30,000 nt of DNA, from assembly GCA_030141605.1 (NCBI GenBank), contig JAQGDQ010000515.1, positions 1 to 30,000 on the forward strand. The letters run 5' to 3'. Every line of letters begins with the position of its first letter. Positions within the stretch are counted from its first letter, which is position 1. A model generated the notes under the pieces. The model had not been told where the DNA came from, searched no databases, and was given only the letters and a program-made list of their open reading frames with translations. The position numbers and the translations under genes are program-made. Source of the stretch: Tubiluchus corallicola (Eukaryota > Priapulida > Priapulimorpha > Priapulimorphida > Tubiluchidae). Below, one piece after another: positions 10,247-20,744 of the stretch.

Positions 10247-10316
10247 GGCCACCAGCTTCAACAGCTTTAGCTTATCTTGAGAAAGAACCAGGTGACACAG
10301 TTTGGTAATAGATAAA
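10247..10316 (+). promoter_or_regulatory. Conserved promoter block of lectin gene 2
   Basis: Counterpart of 5991-6060. 'CAGGTGACACA' at 10289-10299 is followed by 'TAATAGATAAA', about 105 bases ahead of the lectin 2 start and directly upstream of its TATA-like site. Confidence 0.6.
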
Positions 10317-10333
10317 TTTCCCATGCTGGTAGG

Positions 10334-10341
10334 TATATAAG
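10334..10341 (+). promoter_or_regulatory. TATA-like box of lectin gene 2
   Basis: TATATAAG lies 79 bases before the ATG at 10420 and 18 bases after the conserved promoter block. The start of transcription would then fall near 10365, leaving a short 5' untranslated leader. Confidence 0.5.
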
Positions 10342-10419
10342 TCGAGAAAGATAGATTGAAATTACACTCACAAACGTGTCTTGAGTAACGAGTTCCTTTG
10401 GCTAAATTAAACCAATTTA

Positions 10420-13400
10420 ATGATGAGGCAATTATTTTTGCTATTCGGCCTGTTGGCAATAGTAGGACGTAAGTACAACTTATTATTATTATTTTCTTTT
10501 GATTTATCTACTAATAAAAACAGTTACAACATTCGCTGAGAATATCGTCATTGTCTTGAAAGGAAGACAGGATGATTTTTCATATACCACCTAATTTTCA
10601 AACCCGATAAAAAGTATGCATTTTATTACAATTAACACTGCAAAAGCGTTGCTGATAATTAAATAATAGATTAAAAACTTAATTAACGGCGGGCGAGCCT
10701 AGTATTGATGACATCACAAACTAACATAATTTTCAACAACAAAAATATTCTACGAGGGTGTTGTACGTGTTTGCGAAACCCAAAATTGAAGTACAGTGCT
10801 ACTGTAAGATATTCAGTGTACTGTACTAAAACTACACAAGTTTTAAGATAAAAATTCAAATTTCAAATTTACCGCTCTGCTCACGCATAAGTTGTCGAAC
10901 GTGTGTAGTTCATCACAAACTAACACATCTGAACTGAGAGGTACAGCACTTGTTTTTTGTGCAATGCGTTTCCAAAATGCAAGCGCTTGAGTCCGTCTAA
11001 CTAGCGAATGGCGAAATGCGTGTAACAGCGAAGAACTAGTGGCGCGAACGTGAAACTGTGTTTGTGTAGTAATAATTCTTTCACGTAAGTCGTTTTTGAA
11101 AAAAATAGTGTTTCCTTTCAATATTTTAAAGAGCATTGGGTCCGGTTTCACTTGAAATTTAGCGAACACTAATTTATACATTTCGAAATTTCTTTACATT
11201 TTCATTAGAAAAGTATATAGCCCTAAATATGGGTAACAGATTTAATAATTGCGCAGTGGTGTTTAGCTATTCAAATTTTCAAATAAACAATGAAGAAACG
11301 ATTCTTTATTTCAAATTAAAGGAAGTTTCCCAGAAGCTTTGAGTTTCTGATTTCAGAGGAAATGATTGAAACGGCTTTTCTTTAAAAGGAAAAGGGAAAT
11401 TTACAGAATAAAGTTATATTACTTAGCACTACGTTTACCTGTTAGAAAAGCTTAAGTAACTAGAATAGAAAACTCTTAGTAATTTAAAATGTTTGCGCCA
11501 GCTGTTAAAACGTCACTGACCCACCTTCCCAATGGGCAACAGTGGTTCACCAAAAACGTATTTTTAGTCTTATTGACAAAAGATCAAATAATTTAATCTT
11601 TTGCTTAGTTAGCGAATTGTGCTAAAACACTCTAAACATTTTTTTAAACTTTACGCAATGTTATCTAAATTTGTTTAAAACGACCTGCCGTCAAAATGGC
11701 TGCGTTGTTGGAGAGGGGAGGTTTATGCAGTGTTGCTGCAATGCAACAAGACAGCATTTAAGTGATATGAAATTTCAAATTTATGGAAGTATTTTCTTGT
11801 GCTTTAACGCATGCGCTATTTAACTTTCAGACTATTACTATAAACTACACTCCCATCTCGTACTAAGTGTTTTAACGTGATGCATTCCGTGATTGTAAGC
11901 AAGTGAAATACATTACCAGCTATAATGACATGATTTACGCATGCCTAATACAATGTTTAATCTCTGCATACATTTATTAGTATGTTAAGATGAATTATTC
12001 TTGATTGCTTTTCGTAGTTGCCAATGCTCAATGCAATGGATTCTGGGTTGAGTACGATAGACGTGATTATTGTTTCGCCCAGGAATCCCTAAACTGGTTC
12101 GAAGCAGAGCAAAGATGCATTCAGAGTATGGGCAGCCTTGTGGGAATTCAAACCGTAGAAGAACAAGCGTTTCTAGTGACAAACATAATCATACATTTGG
12201 GCGAAAGTAAGTACAACTATATGACAAAGTAATAAACTTAAGATTCTACATTATGAGCAAAAATGCAAGTGTTGACTGTGATAAATCTTTGTTGCTGACT
12301 TGATCTTTACCTCAACATCGGAATTTTGCTATTGCTGAATTCTCCATGCCCGATTACCTATAAAATCCGCTTTATTGCAACACCTTTCATTTTTAACACT
12401 TTTGCCCTTGTCACGTGACCTGGTCACGCCCACTTTACGAGATTCTTACCCACACACGCATAAATAGTAACTCCTAGTCCAACACTGTAAAAGGAGTTGA
12501 AGGACAAAGTCATTCTCCCTAATTTCCATGTTTTGGATCTTTCTGCTTTGACCTAGGTGTCACCATTCCTGTGTCGCTTTCTGGCTACCTATGTCAAGTG
12601 CCTACCCTGCAAGATCCATGTTCTTATACTTATGGACTTACTGACCACACCTCATACTAACACTTTCATCTATGACACGTGACTACGGGTCGTATCAAAA
12701 CATTAGACGTAATAGGTTGAAAATACACTACCACCCATCTCCAAATATGGATTTATGATTGTGTATATATCAGCCTCGCGTTTATATATTGAGCCTCTAC
12801 ACACAATCATTTGTTGTGTGTTAGAGTAAAATGATTAGGTTGGTTGTGTAGTGGTAGTACGTATGTGAACGATGTGTGTAGCTGTTTATGAACGTTTGAG
12901 TAATGGCAAAGCTATAAGACTTTGATTAGGAAATAACACTTTTATTAAGTAACATCACAATATAATAAGATGAACAGCAATGCCAAAAGCCCCCTGATCT
13001 CTTTGACTTCCTCGGCCTGACTCCCTAGTCTGGAAGCCCTGTGGCGGATGGCTTCACAGCATCCTTGCCAGGCTGCGTGCGCAGCCTGACAAAATGGGCA
13101 ATTCCTTATTTGGAAGTCTGACGAATGAGCAGTCACGTGACGCCGCACCTTAATTTCCTTATTTGGATCTGGCTCCATGAATGCTCTTCGTAGCATAATT
13201 ATCTGACATTTAACATATTTTAATAGATTCTCTTTACTGTTAGTAGGTTGTATAACCTAGCACCCTCGAGGTTGTTGTTAATGTATTTTTTGCTTAGCCC
13301 TTATATCTAAGCATATCGCGTAACTGCTTGTGGTGTAATACCATTTACATAATAATTGTAGTTTGTCGTGCTTTATACGTTTGAAACGATGAGCATCTTC

Positions 13401-14470
13401 TGAAGAGAATAAGAATTTTTTGATACTGGTCGCTAAAATCCAGCTCCTTTGAGGATTCAGCAGCGTCATAAGCCTATAGGTAAATGCGGCCCCAGGACAT
13501 GTAGACCTAGTCGTACGTTTCAGATAGACTGGTCTCTTAAGTCTAACTCATGCATTGCTTCAAAAAATATTGTTGAAAAATTGAATAATATTTGATCCTC
13601 TATTAATATCAGTGAGTAAATTTCATGTTACTTGTATAAAATTTGTTTATTTGGCTAGATTACACACCATGGGTTGGTGGCACTGACCTAGGACGAGAGC
13701 GTGACTGGTACTGGTGGGGACTTGCTGAACCAATAACTGGTTACTCAAACTGGTAAGTCTAGATTCACTAATCTCATACGCGTACGGGAGTAAGTTTCTT
13801 AACGGGTGGGGGCAGAAAAAATTTGCCCTGAAAATGTTTTAAGTTGTCGTAGTTCAGACGTGTACAGACTAACAAACGTGTCTAAGAAACAGTATTTACT
13901 CTTATAGGTCTTTTGTTTAAGTTTATTTGTATTTGCAATTAAAGTTTGCATGTATTTTTATTCAACATAACATTCACAGATATACTTTTTCAAACATTTC
14001 AGAAATTCAAAAGAATTAATGGTGATGGTTTATGTTTTCCTTTTTGCAAACATGTTTATTACCTTGCCGATACATCATAAGCAAGTAGTTAAAAAGAGTA
14101 ACTTGCAAAGGATTTATGAGCTTAGTGAATTAAAGTTGGTAAGAGGCACTAATATTATTAACAAGTCATTAACTTATTTCCCTGTGCTGTCAATAACCTC
14201 ACTGCAGCTACTTTTACTCCTCTTTCGGATTTTCCAACTTTTAAAGTAAATGGTTGATCTCATTCTTACGAAAAATAGATGGGCAATGAGCGTCTTCTTT
14301 GTTTTTAAAGGGAGGTGGGCGCACCAAGCGGAAGTCATCCCGGAAATGACTGTATGATATTGAAGTCAGAAAGCAACTGGGAATGGACCGACATCGATTG
14401 TACTAACGAAGACTTCAAAATCGTTCATGGTTACATTTGCGAGGCGGATAACAACTGTGATCGCAACTGA
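10420..14470 (+). CDS. Secreted C-type lectin-domain protein 2
   Basis: Exons are 10420-10468, 12018-12206, 13659-13752 and 14311-14470, in phases 1, 1 and 2 as in the neighbour, giving 163 residues; exon 3 is 94 bp in both. The start may be either of two adjacent ATGs (10420 or 10423). The signal peptide begins 'MMRQLFLLFGLLAIVG' and ends near 'NAQ'. The lectin domain shows 'CNGFW', 'NWFEAEQRC', 'WVGGTDLGRERDWYWWG', 'NWEVGAPSG', 'NWEWTD' and 'GYICE'. The EPN triad is APS and WND is WTD, so the calcium site is further degraded than in lectin 1. Seven cysteines occur, including a C-terminal one (NNC) matching that of lectin 1. The NYT sequon at the exon 2/3 junction corresponds to NFT in lectin 1. 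Introns 1 (1.5 kb) and 2 (1.45 kb) are longer than those of the paralogue. Clearly a tandem duplicate. Confidence 0.9.
10469..12017. other. Intron 1 of lectin gene 2
   Basis: The intron is 1.55 kb with GTAAGT donor and TTCGTAG acceptor. A 112-codon minus-strand frame (10843-11181) has ordinary composition but no domain I recognise and no splice or start context, so it is not called. No repeat family was identified. Confidence 0.4.
12207..13658. other. Intron 2 of lectin gene 2, with inserted repeat-like DNA
   Basis: The intron contains two perfect GTCACGTGAC palindromes (12410-12419, 13132-13141), an 11-bp stem 'ATGATTGTGTA' paired with 'TACACACAATCAT' around 12756-12812, a perfect 9-bp stem with a 2-base loop CAGGCTGCG/CGCAGCCTG (13069-13088), and a GC-rich island 12990-13170 carrying an 83-codon minus-strand frame without recognised domain. 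The composition change suggests inserted mobile DNA of unknown type. Confidence 0.4.
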
Positions 14471-14503
14471 AGTGCCTACTAATGAAACAGGAATGACATC
14501 TTT

Positions 14504-14509
14504 AATAAA
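14504..14509 (+). terminator. Polyadenylation signal of lectin gene 2
   Basis: AATAAA 34 bases after the stop codon, the first canonical hexamer downstream of the last exon. It implies a very short 3' untranslated region. Confidence 0.7.
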
Positions 14510-15000
14510 ATAACCATTCTAGCCTAGGTTGAATGTTAGGATTCTTTTAGACTCACTAATTATTACGTTAGAAATTTCTGTTTTGAATGTACCCAGAATG
14601 GTAGTACACATGATTTGCACTAAGAAATTTGCTTTTCCTTGTCGCACTAATAGCTATTGTAACTGTACCAAAACTTGCAAAAGATTCATTTTGACGTATC
14701 CATCTTTCATCAATTCTCGTAATACAGATATCTTGCTAATGCTAATACAGTTTCTACTTCCCCTGTATCAACTTGCTGCAGTCTCCCCTACTGTGACCAA
14801 GAAATTTCGTTACTTTTGCATACCATGTACTCTTACATGTCAAGTTTATTACGGAGATATGCCAATATACCAACGATTTTGTTGCTTTGCTTTCCTGAGT
14901 GCAAGCTATACATACAACGTACAGGTTATGTATGCATATTTGTAGGATAAGACAAATGATGTACGTAGCTTTAAAAGGATCCAATTAAAATAACACAATG

Positions 15001-15084
15001 TTTGTAAAATCATGTTTGTGGTCATTATAAATAAATCTGCAGTTTGCAAAATCATGTTTGTGGTCATTATAAATAAATTTGCCA
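15001..15084. repeat. 42-bp tandem duplication
   Basis: Two adjacent copies (15001-15042, 15043-15084) of a unit beginning TTTGTAAAATCATG and containing GTGGTCATTATAAATAAAT, with only a few differences. It has no coding content. Confidence 0.85.
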
Positions 15085-15194
15085 TGGTTTAAGCAGGAAA
15101 AGCTTTGTCTTCTGAAACGTTTGTACAAATCTGTACATATATTGTGATTTGTGTTGCATCGTCTGGTAGTGACTGGTAACAGGTGGAAAGGAAA

Positions 15195-15392
<198 letters not shown>

Positions 15393-15402
15393 CGTTTCTC
15401 TT

Positions 15403-15446
15403 TTCTGCATGGTCACTTTCGCCATCTAGTGCTAGCTAAAGACACT
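15403..15446. repeat. Left copy of 44-bp direct repeat with CTCF-like core
   Basis: This matches 18265-18308 over about 44 bases with a handful of differences. The shared centre is 'ACTTTCGCCATCTAGTGCTAG'-like; its reverse complement contains CACTAGATGGCG, close to the animal CTCF consensus. It lies immediately before the retrotransposon frame. Confidence 0.7.
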
Positions 15447-15449
15447 TTC

Positions 15450-18200
15450 ATGTTTAATAGTTTTTACTGAACGTCCCCATGTCCTAAATATACATGTCCC
15501 TATAAGGACCTTGTCAAGAAAGGAAAGCAAAACATTTAACAAACCTTGGATTACTCCAGGGCTATTAACTTCAATTCAAAAACGAAGCACAATGTACAAA
15601 ACACATAAAATATCACCTTCGGAATATGACAGAAACATATATAAAGTATACTCAAATAGGCTGAATCATCTAAAAAACATTGCTAAGAAAAATTTTTACG
15701 AAAACTTATTTACAGTACACAGCAACAATATAAAAAAGACATGGATGAATATTAATAACATACTGGGTAGAAATAACAAAACTCAATCTGCACCTGAGAA
15801 ACTCAAATACAATGGCCGCACATTAACAGATAAAATGGAAATTGCAAATGCTTTCAACAACTTTTTTCAATCTATTGGCGAAAATATGGCCAAAAAAATT
15901 CCACCATCACTAGTTAGTTTTGACTCATATCTAACAAACAGAAATGAAAAAACAATATTTTTTTACCCAGTGACACAAGCCGAAATAAAAGCTGAAATTA
16001 ATAAGCTCAATGAATCAAATTCTACTGGTCACGAAAACGAACCTAATAAATACTATAAGCTTGCTGCTAATAAAATTGTCCCCATTTTAACCCATCTTTT
16101 CAACCTATCAGTTACACAAGGAGTCTTTCCCGACTTTCTCAAAATAGCTAAAGTGACACCTGTATTTAAAGCTGACTCACCCGAGGAACCAACAAATTAT
16201 CGTCCAATTTCTATACTGTCTCCTATATCTAAGATCTATGAAATTATTATATACAACCGCCTCATCAATTTCCTAAATTCTTGCAGTGTACTCACAAAAT
16301 GCCAATTTCGATTCAGAAAAAACCATTCAACTGCTCTAGCTACAGCAGAGCTCATTGAAAACATGCTCAAGAATTTAGATAATCGAACTTATACATGCGG
16401 AATTTTTCTAGACTTATCTAAAGCTTTTGACTCAGTCTCCCATCATATAATCTTACATAAACTTAATCACTATGGCATACGAGGTAATACATTAAAATTA
16501 ATAACAAATTATCTAATAAACAGACAACAATATACAGTGGTACAAAACAATGCTTCTAATTTACTTAAGATAAACTGTGGAGTACCACAAGGGTCAACAT
16601 TAGGACCACTTTTGTTTCTTATATACATGAACGACATGCCGCTTGTTACCAACTTCAATACACGCCTCTTTGCTGACGACACAAACCTATTCCTTAATGA
16701 TTCAGACATAGATCGCCTCCAACAACGAACGAACGAAGAACTCAAAAAAATCTCAATTTGGATGAAAGCCAATAAACTATCTGTAAATTATGCAAAAACT
16801 AAATATATGATAATCAAACATAAATCATCTTCAAACGATGTTATTCCTTTTACGTTAAAAATGGACAACAATGAAATTATGCAGGCTACATCGATAAAAT
16901 ATCTTGGGCTTTATATAGACAACACTTTGAAATGGCAGACACATATACAAACAATAGCACAAAAAATTAACAAAATAATTGGTTTATTCTACAAAATACG
17001 ACACTTTATTACCAAAAAAACACTGCTAATACTTTACTATGCACTAATATACCCCTATCTACATTACTGCATTCTTTCTTGGGGTAGAGCAAAAACCACT
17101 ACTCTTCACCCATTAATTACTGCCCAAAACAAAATAGTCAAATGTATTACTTTTTCTGCCTACAGGGATCGAGCTACGCCTTCATACAAATATCTGAAAC
17201 TACTAAAGCTAGCTGATATATACAACTTGGAATTACTTAAGTTTATGTTTAAATACAAACACGGCATTTTACTTACTCTTTATACAAATTATTTCCAAAA
17301 GGTTAGCAATATTCATACTTATGAAACACGAGCAGCAACAAGTGGTTTTTATTACCAGGCCCGATATAAAACATCATTTGGCCTAAACACACTGCAACAT
17401 AATGGAATCAAACTTTGGAACGCCTTAGATACTTTAATAACCACCTGCTCATCCTTATTACAAATAACTAAAAAGTACAAAAAGCGACTAATTGAAAACT
17501 ACATTTAGTATACTATAGTTAAATTTAATCGAGCTGGAAAATAACATGATGATATTGCATAAAATTGTATTTTTTTGTACAGTACAAAGACCTTAAATTC
17601 ATCACTTTTTTATTTATTCTTTGTGTTGTTTAGAAACCGAATACATCTAAAAATCAAGTGAATCTAAATGAATTGTTTTTGTCGAAGGCATGTAGAAATC
17701 TTTTGAACTGTAACTACACGTATTCAGAAAGTTTTATTTATTGCATGAACATATTCGCTTACTATGCTTTGCCTCCAGAGTGAATGTTGCATCACAAAAA
17801 TTCTGCTCGCATAATTATATATTTTATTCTAGCCTTGTTTTGATTTTTTGTTTTCGCCTTGCGAAGATTTTTGTTACTGTTGCTTGTAATATGTTTGGCT
17901 TTAAACTGAATTCTGTTTTTGCTGTTGAGTTTGATTTTGTTGCTTTTGTGTGTTATAATTTTTGCCCCTAGTTGAATCCTGTTTTTGTTTTGATTATGAT
18001 AATTTCTTTTGTTTTGAGTTGAATTGCGTTTGTTTTATGAAAATGTCATCACCCTGTAAATAAACTTTTAATAAGGGGCAGCTGACCAAGTAACCAATAG
18101 GTCTTTCGCTGCTCCTTCTCGGCTACAATGAAATATGTAAATAACTATTAATTTTAAACTGCTAATGAGAAAATAAATTGAATTGAATTGAATACTGTAC
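15450..18200 (+). mobile_element. 5'-truncated non-LTR retrotransposon (CR1/Jockey group)
   Basis: The element has a reverse transcriptase frame (15511-17508), about 690 bases of AT-rich 3' untranslated sequence and a tail of repeated TTGAA units near 18177-18197, typical of CR1/L2-like elements that end in short tandem repeats rather than poly(A). The upstream endonuclease portion and first frame are missing, the usual 5' truncation of target-primed retrotransposition. The exact left edge is not defined. No short perfect target-site duplication was found at the tail; a longer diverged direct repeat brackets the whole segment. Confidence 0.75.
15511..17508 (+). CDS. Reverse transcriptase of a non-LTR retrotransposon, N-terminally truncated
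   Basis: A frame of 665 codons with no internal stop, open from 15436 but lacking a convincing ATG, so it begins inside the original ORF2. It lacks the apurinic endonuclease. Reverse transcriptase motifs appear in order: 'NYRPISILSPISKIYE' (about residue 230), 'FLDLSKAFDSVSHH' (about 300), 'GVPQGSTLGPLLFLIY' (about 356), 'LFADDTNLF' with the catalytic Asp pair (about 386), 'KANKLSVNYAKTKYM' and 'KYLGLYIDNTLKW'. The thumb and C-terminal region end 'KKRLIENYI'. One oddity is 'CQFRFRKNHST', where a conserved glycine is arginine. It would copy element RNA into DNA at the nicked target. The long uninterrupted frame suggests a young copy, although truncation makes it non-autonomous. Confidence 0.9.
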   Translation: MSRKESKTFNKPWITPGLLTSIQKRSTMYKTHKISPSEYDRNIYKVYSNRLNHLKNIAKKNFYENLFTVHSNNIKKTWMNINNILGRNNKTQSAPEKLKYNGRTLTDKMEIANAFNNFFQSIGENMAKKIPPSLVSFDSYLTNRNEKTIFFYPVTQAEIKAEINKLNESNSTGHENEPNKYYKLAANKIVPILTHLFNLSVTQGVFPDFLKIAKVTPVFKADSPEEPTNYRPISILSPISKIYEIIIYNRLINFLNSCSVLTKCQFRFRKNHSTALATAELIENMLKNLDNRTYTCGIFLDLSKAFDSVSHHIILHKLNHYGIRGNTLKLITNYLINRQQYTVVQNNASNLLKINCGVPQGSTLGPLLFLIYMNDMPLVTNFNTRLFADDTNLFLNDSDIDRLQQRTNEELKKISIWMKANKLSVNYAKTKYMIIKHKSSSNDVIPFTLKMDNNEIMQATSIKYLGLYIDNTLKWQTHIQTIAQKINKIIGLFYKIRHFITKKTLLILYYALIYPYLHYCILSWGRAKTTTLHPLITAQNKIVKCITFSAYRDRATPSYKYLKLLKLADIYNLELLKFMFKYKHGILLTLYTNYFQKVSNIHTYETRAATSGFYYQARYKTSFGLNTLQHNGIKLWNALDTLITTCSSLLQITKKYKKRLIENYI

Positions 18201-18264
18201 TCTACTCTCATAAATTGCACAGTTCTCTCCGTTTCCCGTTTTTTGTTTACCTTTTCAGATTTGG

Positions 18265-18308
18265 TTCTACATGGGTACTTTCGCCATCTAGTGCTAGTTA
18301 GAGACACT
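18265..18308. repeat. Right copy of 44-bp direct repeat with CTCF-like core
   Basis: Same orientation as 15403-15446, about 2.86 kb away and about 70 bases beyond the retrotransposon tail. The core CGCCATCTAGTG is at 18282-18293. The differences from the left copy and the offset from the tail argue against a simple target-site duplication. Confidence 0.7.
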
Positions 18309-19414
18309 ACATTTCATTTTCTAATTGTGCGAGTTATGAGACATTAATAAGATGTTTTCCATGTATAGAAACTGTATTCTCGAGCTCTATTTATCGCTAA
18401 TGATGATTTAAGATCTTTCTTTTTTCAGTAGTGGTCCAGCTCTTGTTTGCATTTTAATAAATAAATTATATATTATATAGTTGCCTGTAGTGAAGAAACT
18501 ATTGCAACACGCCGATTTTGTTCAAATATAATAATAGTTTATTAACAAAAACTCAAACTCAAATAGGTACACAATGAAAAACCAACAAATGCAAAAGTGA
18601 CAAGCATGACTCGAAAAATCGTGATTAAATAAATAAAAATGAAATTAATGCACTATTCAACTGATTATTATTAGGCCTATATTTGCTCAAATTACCACCA
18701 AATCACTTTTTCATAATTTGTTTTTCTCACGCACTGTAAATATTTTATTGGTTTCGATATTCCACTGATGTGTTATTTAATTCGTATGCCAATTTGTAAA
18801 GAAAAGTGTTGCAAAGTTACTGAGGAATCCGTTTGACAATACCTGACGAATGCATGTACCTTTTTTCTACATCAGTCACGTAATGTAAAGCAAATAAGAT
18901 GAGAACATAAAATGCACCTGAAATATTTGCTACTGTCGCCAGCAATTTCGTTGGCAATGGCACAAGCGACGAGTGCATTCATGCCGTCCTTAGCCGTTTT
19001 CATGAGCAACTATACGAACTGGAAATGTTGTGTACAAAAGAAACGAACTTGACCGCAGAGGCATGTGTTGCAGTTGGTTCGTATTACACACATCCGGATG
19101 ACAGGAATTCACTACAACATTGGTGTCTGGAAAAGTAAACAGGTATAAAGAAAATGATGAAAAAAAACACAATTATTGTATACTATACGATGTACCTGGG
19201 ACCAAAAAAACAACTCGATTAGTTTTGGTATTTTCTCTTTGTTTGCTATAAATTGACCAAAATCTTGGATGAAAAATTGTTGAAGAACAAGGAGATTTAC
19301 GAATGCCAAATCATACGATACAGCTTACACTTGACATTGTTATGCTGATCATAATCAAACATGACAAAATGACTTACTTCTTCTAAATGGGCGGCAACGT
19401 ACGGGGTGTAAAAA
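18309..19414. other. AT-rich intergenic stretch
   Basis: No gene is supported. TTTATT at 18538-18543 could be a minus-strand polyadenylation signal. 'ACAACATTGGTGTCTGG' near 19116-19132 resembles the end of an LTR followed by a tRNA primer-binding site, but no second LTR or protein frame accompanies it. Confidence 0.4.
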
Positions 19415-19420
19415 TTTATT
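19415..19420 (-). terminator. Polyadenylation signal of the intact BTB gene
   Basis: TTTATT on the plus strand, i.e. AATAAA on the minus strand, 41 bases beyond the stop codon of the BTB-BACK gene. Confidence 0.6.
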
Positions 19421-19460
19421 GGTCTATAAACCATCGATCGTAATTGTAAAAGCACCAGTT

Positions 19461-20744
19461 TCAGGAAATCATTTTCCTTTCAATGCATTTTCTAAGCAGC
19501 AACAGAACTTTTAAGCGAATTTGTACATCTTGAATAAACCCAGACGCAGGGTCCATGACGGTGCTAAACTGTGCAATATTTATTGCTTTCCATGGCCCTT
19601 TCTTTGTATCTTCATTTAGGAAAGTTTTGAGTGACCTTTGTGGATTATTGTTAATCACTTCAATGTAACTGTTTTTACATATTCTACGTAAAGTAAGAGA
19701 AGAGGAATGAACTATTAAATTCAAGCAACAGCCTTCACCACGGTTATCTCTAGTGTAAAGAAAAATTTTAAGCTCATGAGCATCACCAATGATTGCAATC
19801 TTTTCTAATACACGAAGTGTACATCCTCCTATTTTTAAATTATTAATTATCTCAACAGGAACAGCACACATGACTGACACGACTTCTGCGTAGTTTCTCT
19901 GCGTTTTTGGAAATATTGATTCTGATGCCACTTTTTGATGGTAAGTTATTAGAACATTTTCTTGCTCCTCGGCATTTAATATTCCAGTTGCTACCGGTCC
20001 TTTGATGAATAACTCTGGATCCATTGTGGGAAATCTGATCTGCAACAAAATGTCACATAAGACTGTTCTCTTGTTGAACACATTTTGCTCTAGGTTCTTT
20101 CGCTTGCATTCAGCATCAGCCCATCTTAAAACTGCATCAAATAGTTTCCCCTCTTCAGTAATTGTCAGTTCATCAAGCTTGACAATCCTCAATAAGCTGT
20201 CATAGCTCAAAGAAGTAAAACTGTCGGACTCTATAACTTCTTCCGTCTCGACACTAATGACCTCCAAACAGTTCATCTCTACATCTCGCCTTTCATAGAA
20301 ACAAGCAGCTGTCAGAATGGTACAAACACTGTCAGTTGTGATTTCAGATTTAAGGAAACCAATAGCCAATTTTTCAAGTTCACGAATGTTGTATTTTTTA
20401 GCTAAGTAAAGTACCAAAAGAACATTATCACCAGTTAATTCAGCTTTGTCAGTATAAATGAACCTCAAAAGCAGCAGGAACACGTCAGGTTCAACGTCGG
20501 TTATTGGTACGACATCACCAAGTTTATGACACAGCGGCCCAAACAGCATCGTCTTAAAAACCTCACTTCTGAGTGCAAGTACGTACCGACTGGCGTTGAT
20601 GATGGTTTCACCAACTGAAAAAGTTACATCACATAATTCCTGGAAATCTTCGTTACCAAAAACATAATCGTATCTCTGGTTCCAGTTGCCCATCGCATCA
20701 ACCCTTTCAGCTAGAGTTTGCGGCTCAGCTAATGAAGTGGCCAT
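19461..20744 (-). CDS. BTB-BACK domain protein (BTBD1/2/3/6-like), intact copy
   Basis: Single-exon frame of 427 residues. The BTB domain spans about 32-130 ('ELCDVTFSVG', 'RYVLALRSEVFKTMLFG', 'ITDVEPDVFLLLLRFIYTD', 'LYLAKKYNI') and the BACK domain about 135-245 ('LFDAVLRWADAEC', 'LLQIRFPTMDPELF'). The C-terminal part (285-427) sits where family members carry a PHR domain but is too diverged for me to assign; it includes 'SYIEVINNNPQRSLKTFL'. BTBD1/2/3/6-type proteins typically act as substrate adaptors of Cullin-3 ubiquitin ligases, dimerising through BTB; that role is inferred from the family. The start ATG is preceded by an in-frame stop about 30 bases upstream. Unlike the paralogue to its right, no 5' exon was found. 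The lack of introns may mean a retrocopy or a lineage-specific intronless form. Confidence 0.88.
   Translation of the reverse strand: MATSLAEPQTLAERVDAMGNWNQRYDYVFGNEDFQELCDVTFSVGETIINASRYVLALRSEVFKTMLFGPLCHKLGDVVPITDVEPDVFLLLLRFIYTDKAELTGDNVLLVLYLAKKYNIRELEKLAIGFLKSEITTDSVCTILTAACFYERRDVEMNCLEVISVETEEVIESDSFTSLSYDSLLRIVKLDELTITEEGKLFDAVLRWADAECKRKNLEQNVFNKRTVLCDILLQIRFPTMDPELFIKGPVATGILNAEEQENVLITYHQKVASESIFPKTQRNYAEVVSVMCAVPVEIINNLKIGGCTLRVLEKIAIIGDAHELKIFLYTRDNRGEGCCLNLIVHSSSLTLRRICKNSYIEVINNNPQRSLKTFLNEDTKKGPWKAINIAQFSTVMDPASGFIQDVQIRLKVLLLLRKCIERKMIS

Noticed and set aside
10843-11181. 112-codon minus-strand frame in lectin 2 intron 1
   Set aside because: No recognisable domain, no supporting start or splice context, and it lies wholly within an intron.
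12945-13196. 83-codon minus-strand frame with a CPFC motif
   Set aside because: The pair of cysteines alone does not make a zinc finger; the frame ends at a likely insert boundary and has no homologue I recognise.
14529-14945. 138-codon plus-strand frame after lectin 2
   Set aside because: Starts at a non-ATG codon, overlaps the 3' end of the lectin gene, and has no domain.
19100-19140. LTR end plus primer-binding site (ACAACATTGGTGTCTGG)
   Set aside because: Isolated match without a paired LTR, polypurine tract or gag-pol remains nearby.
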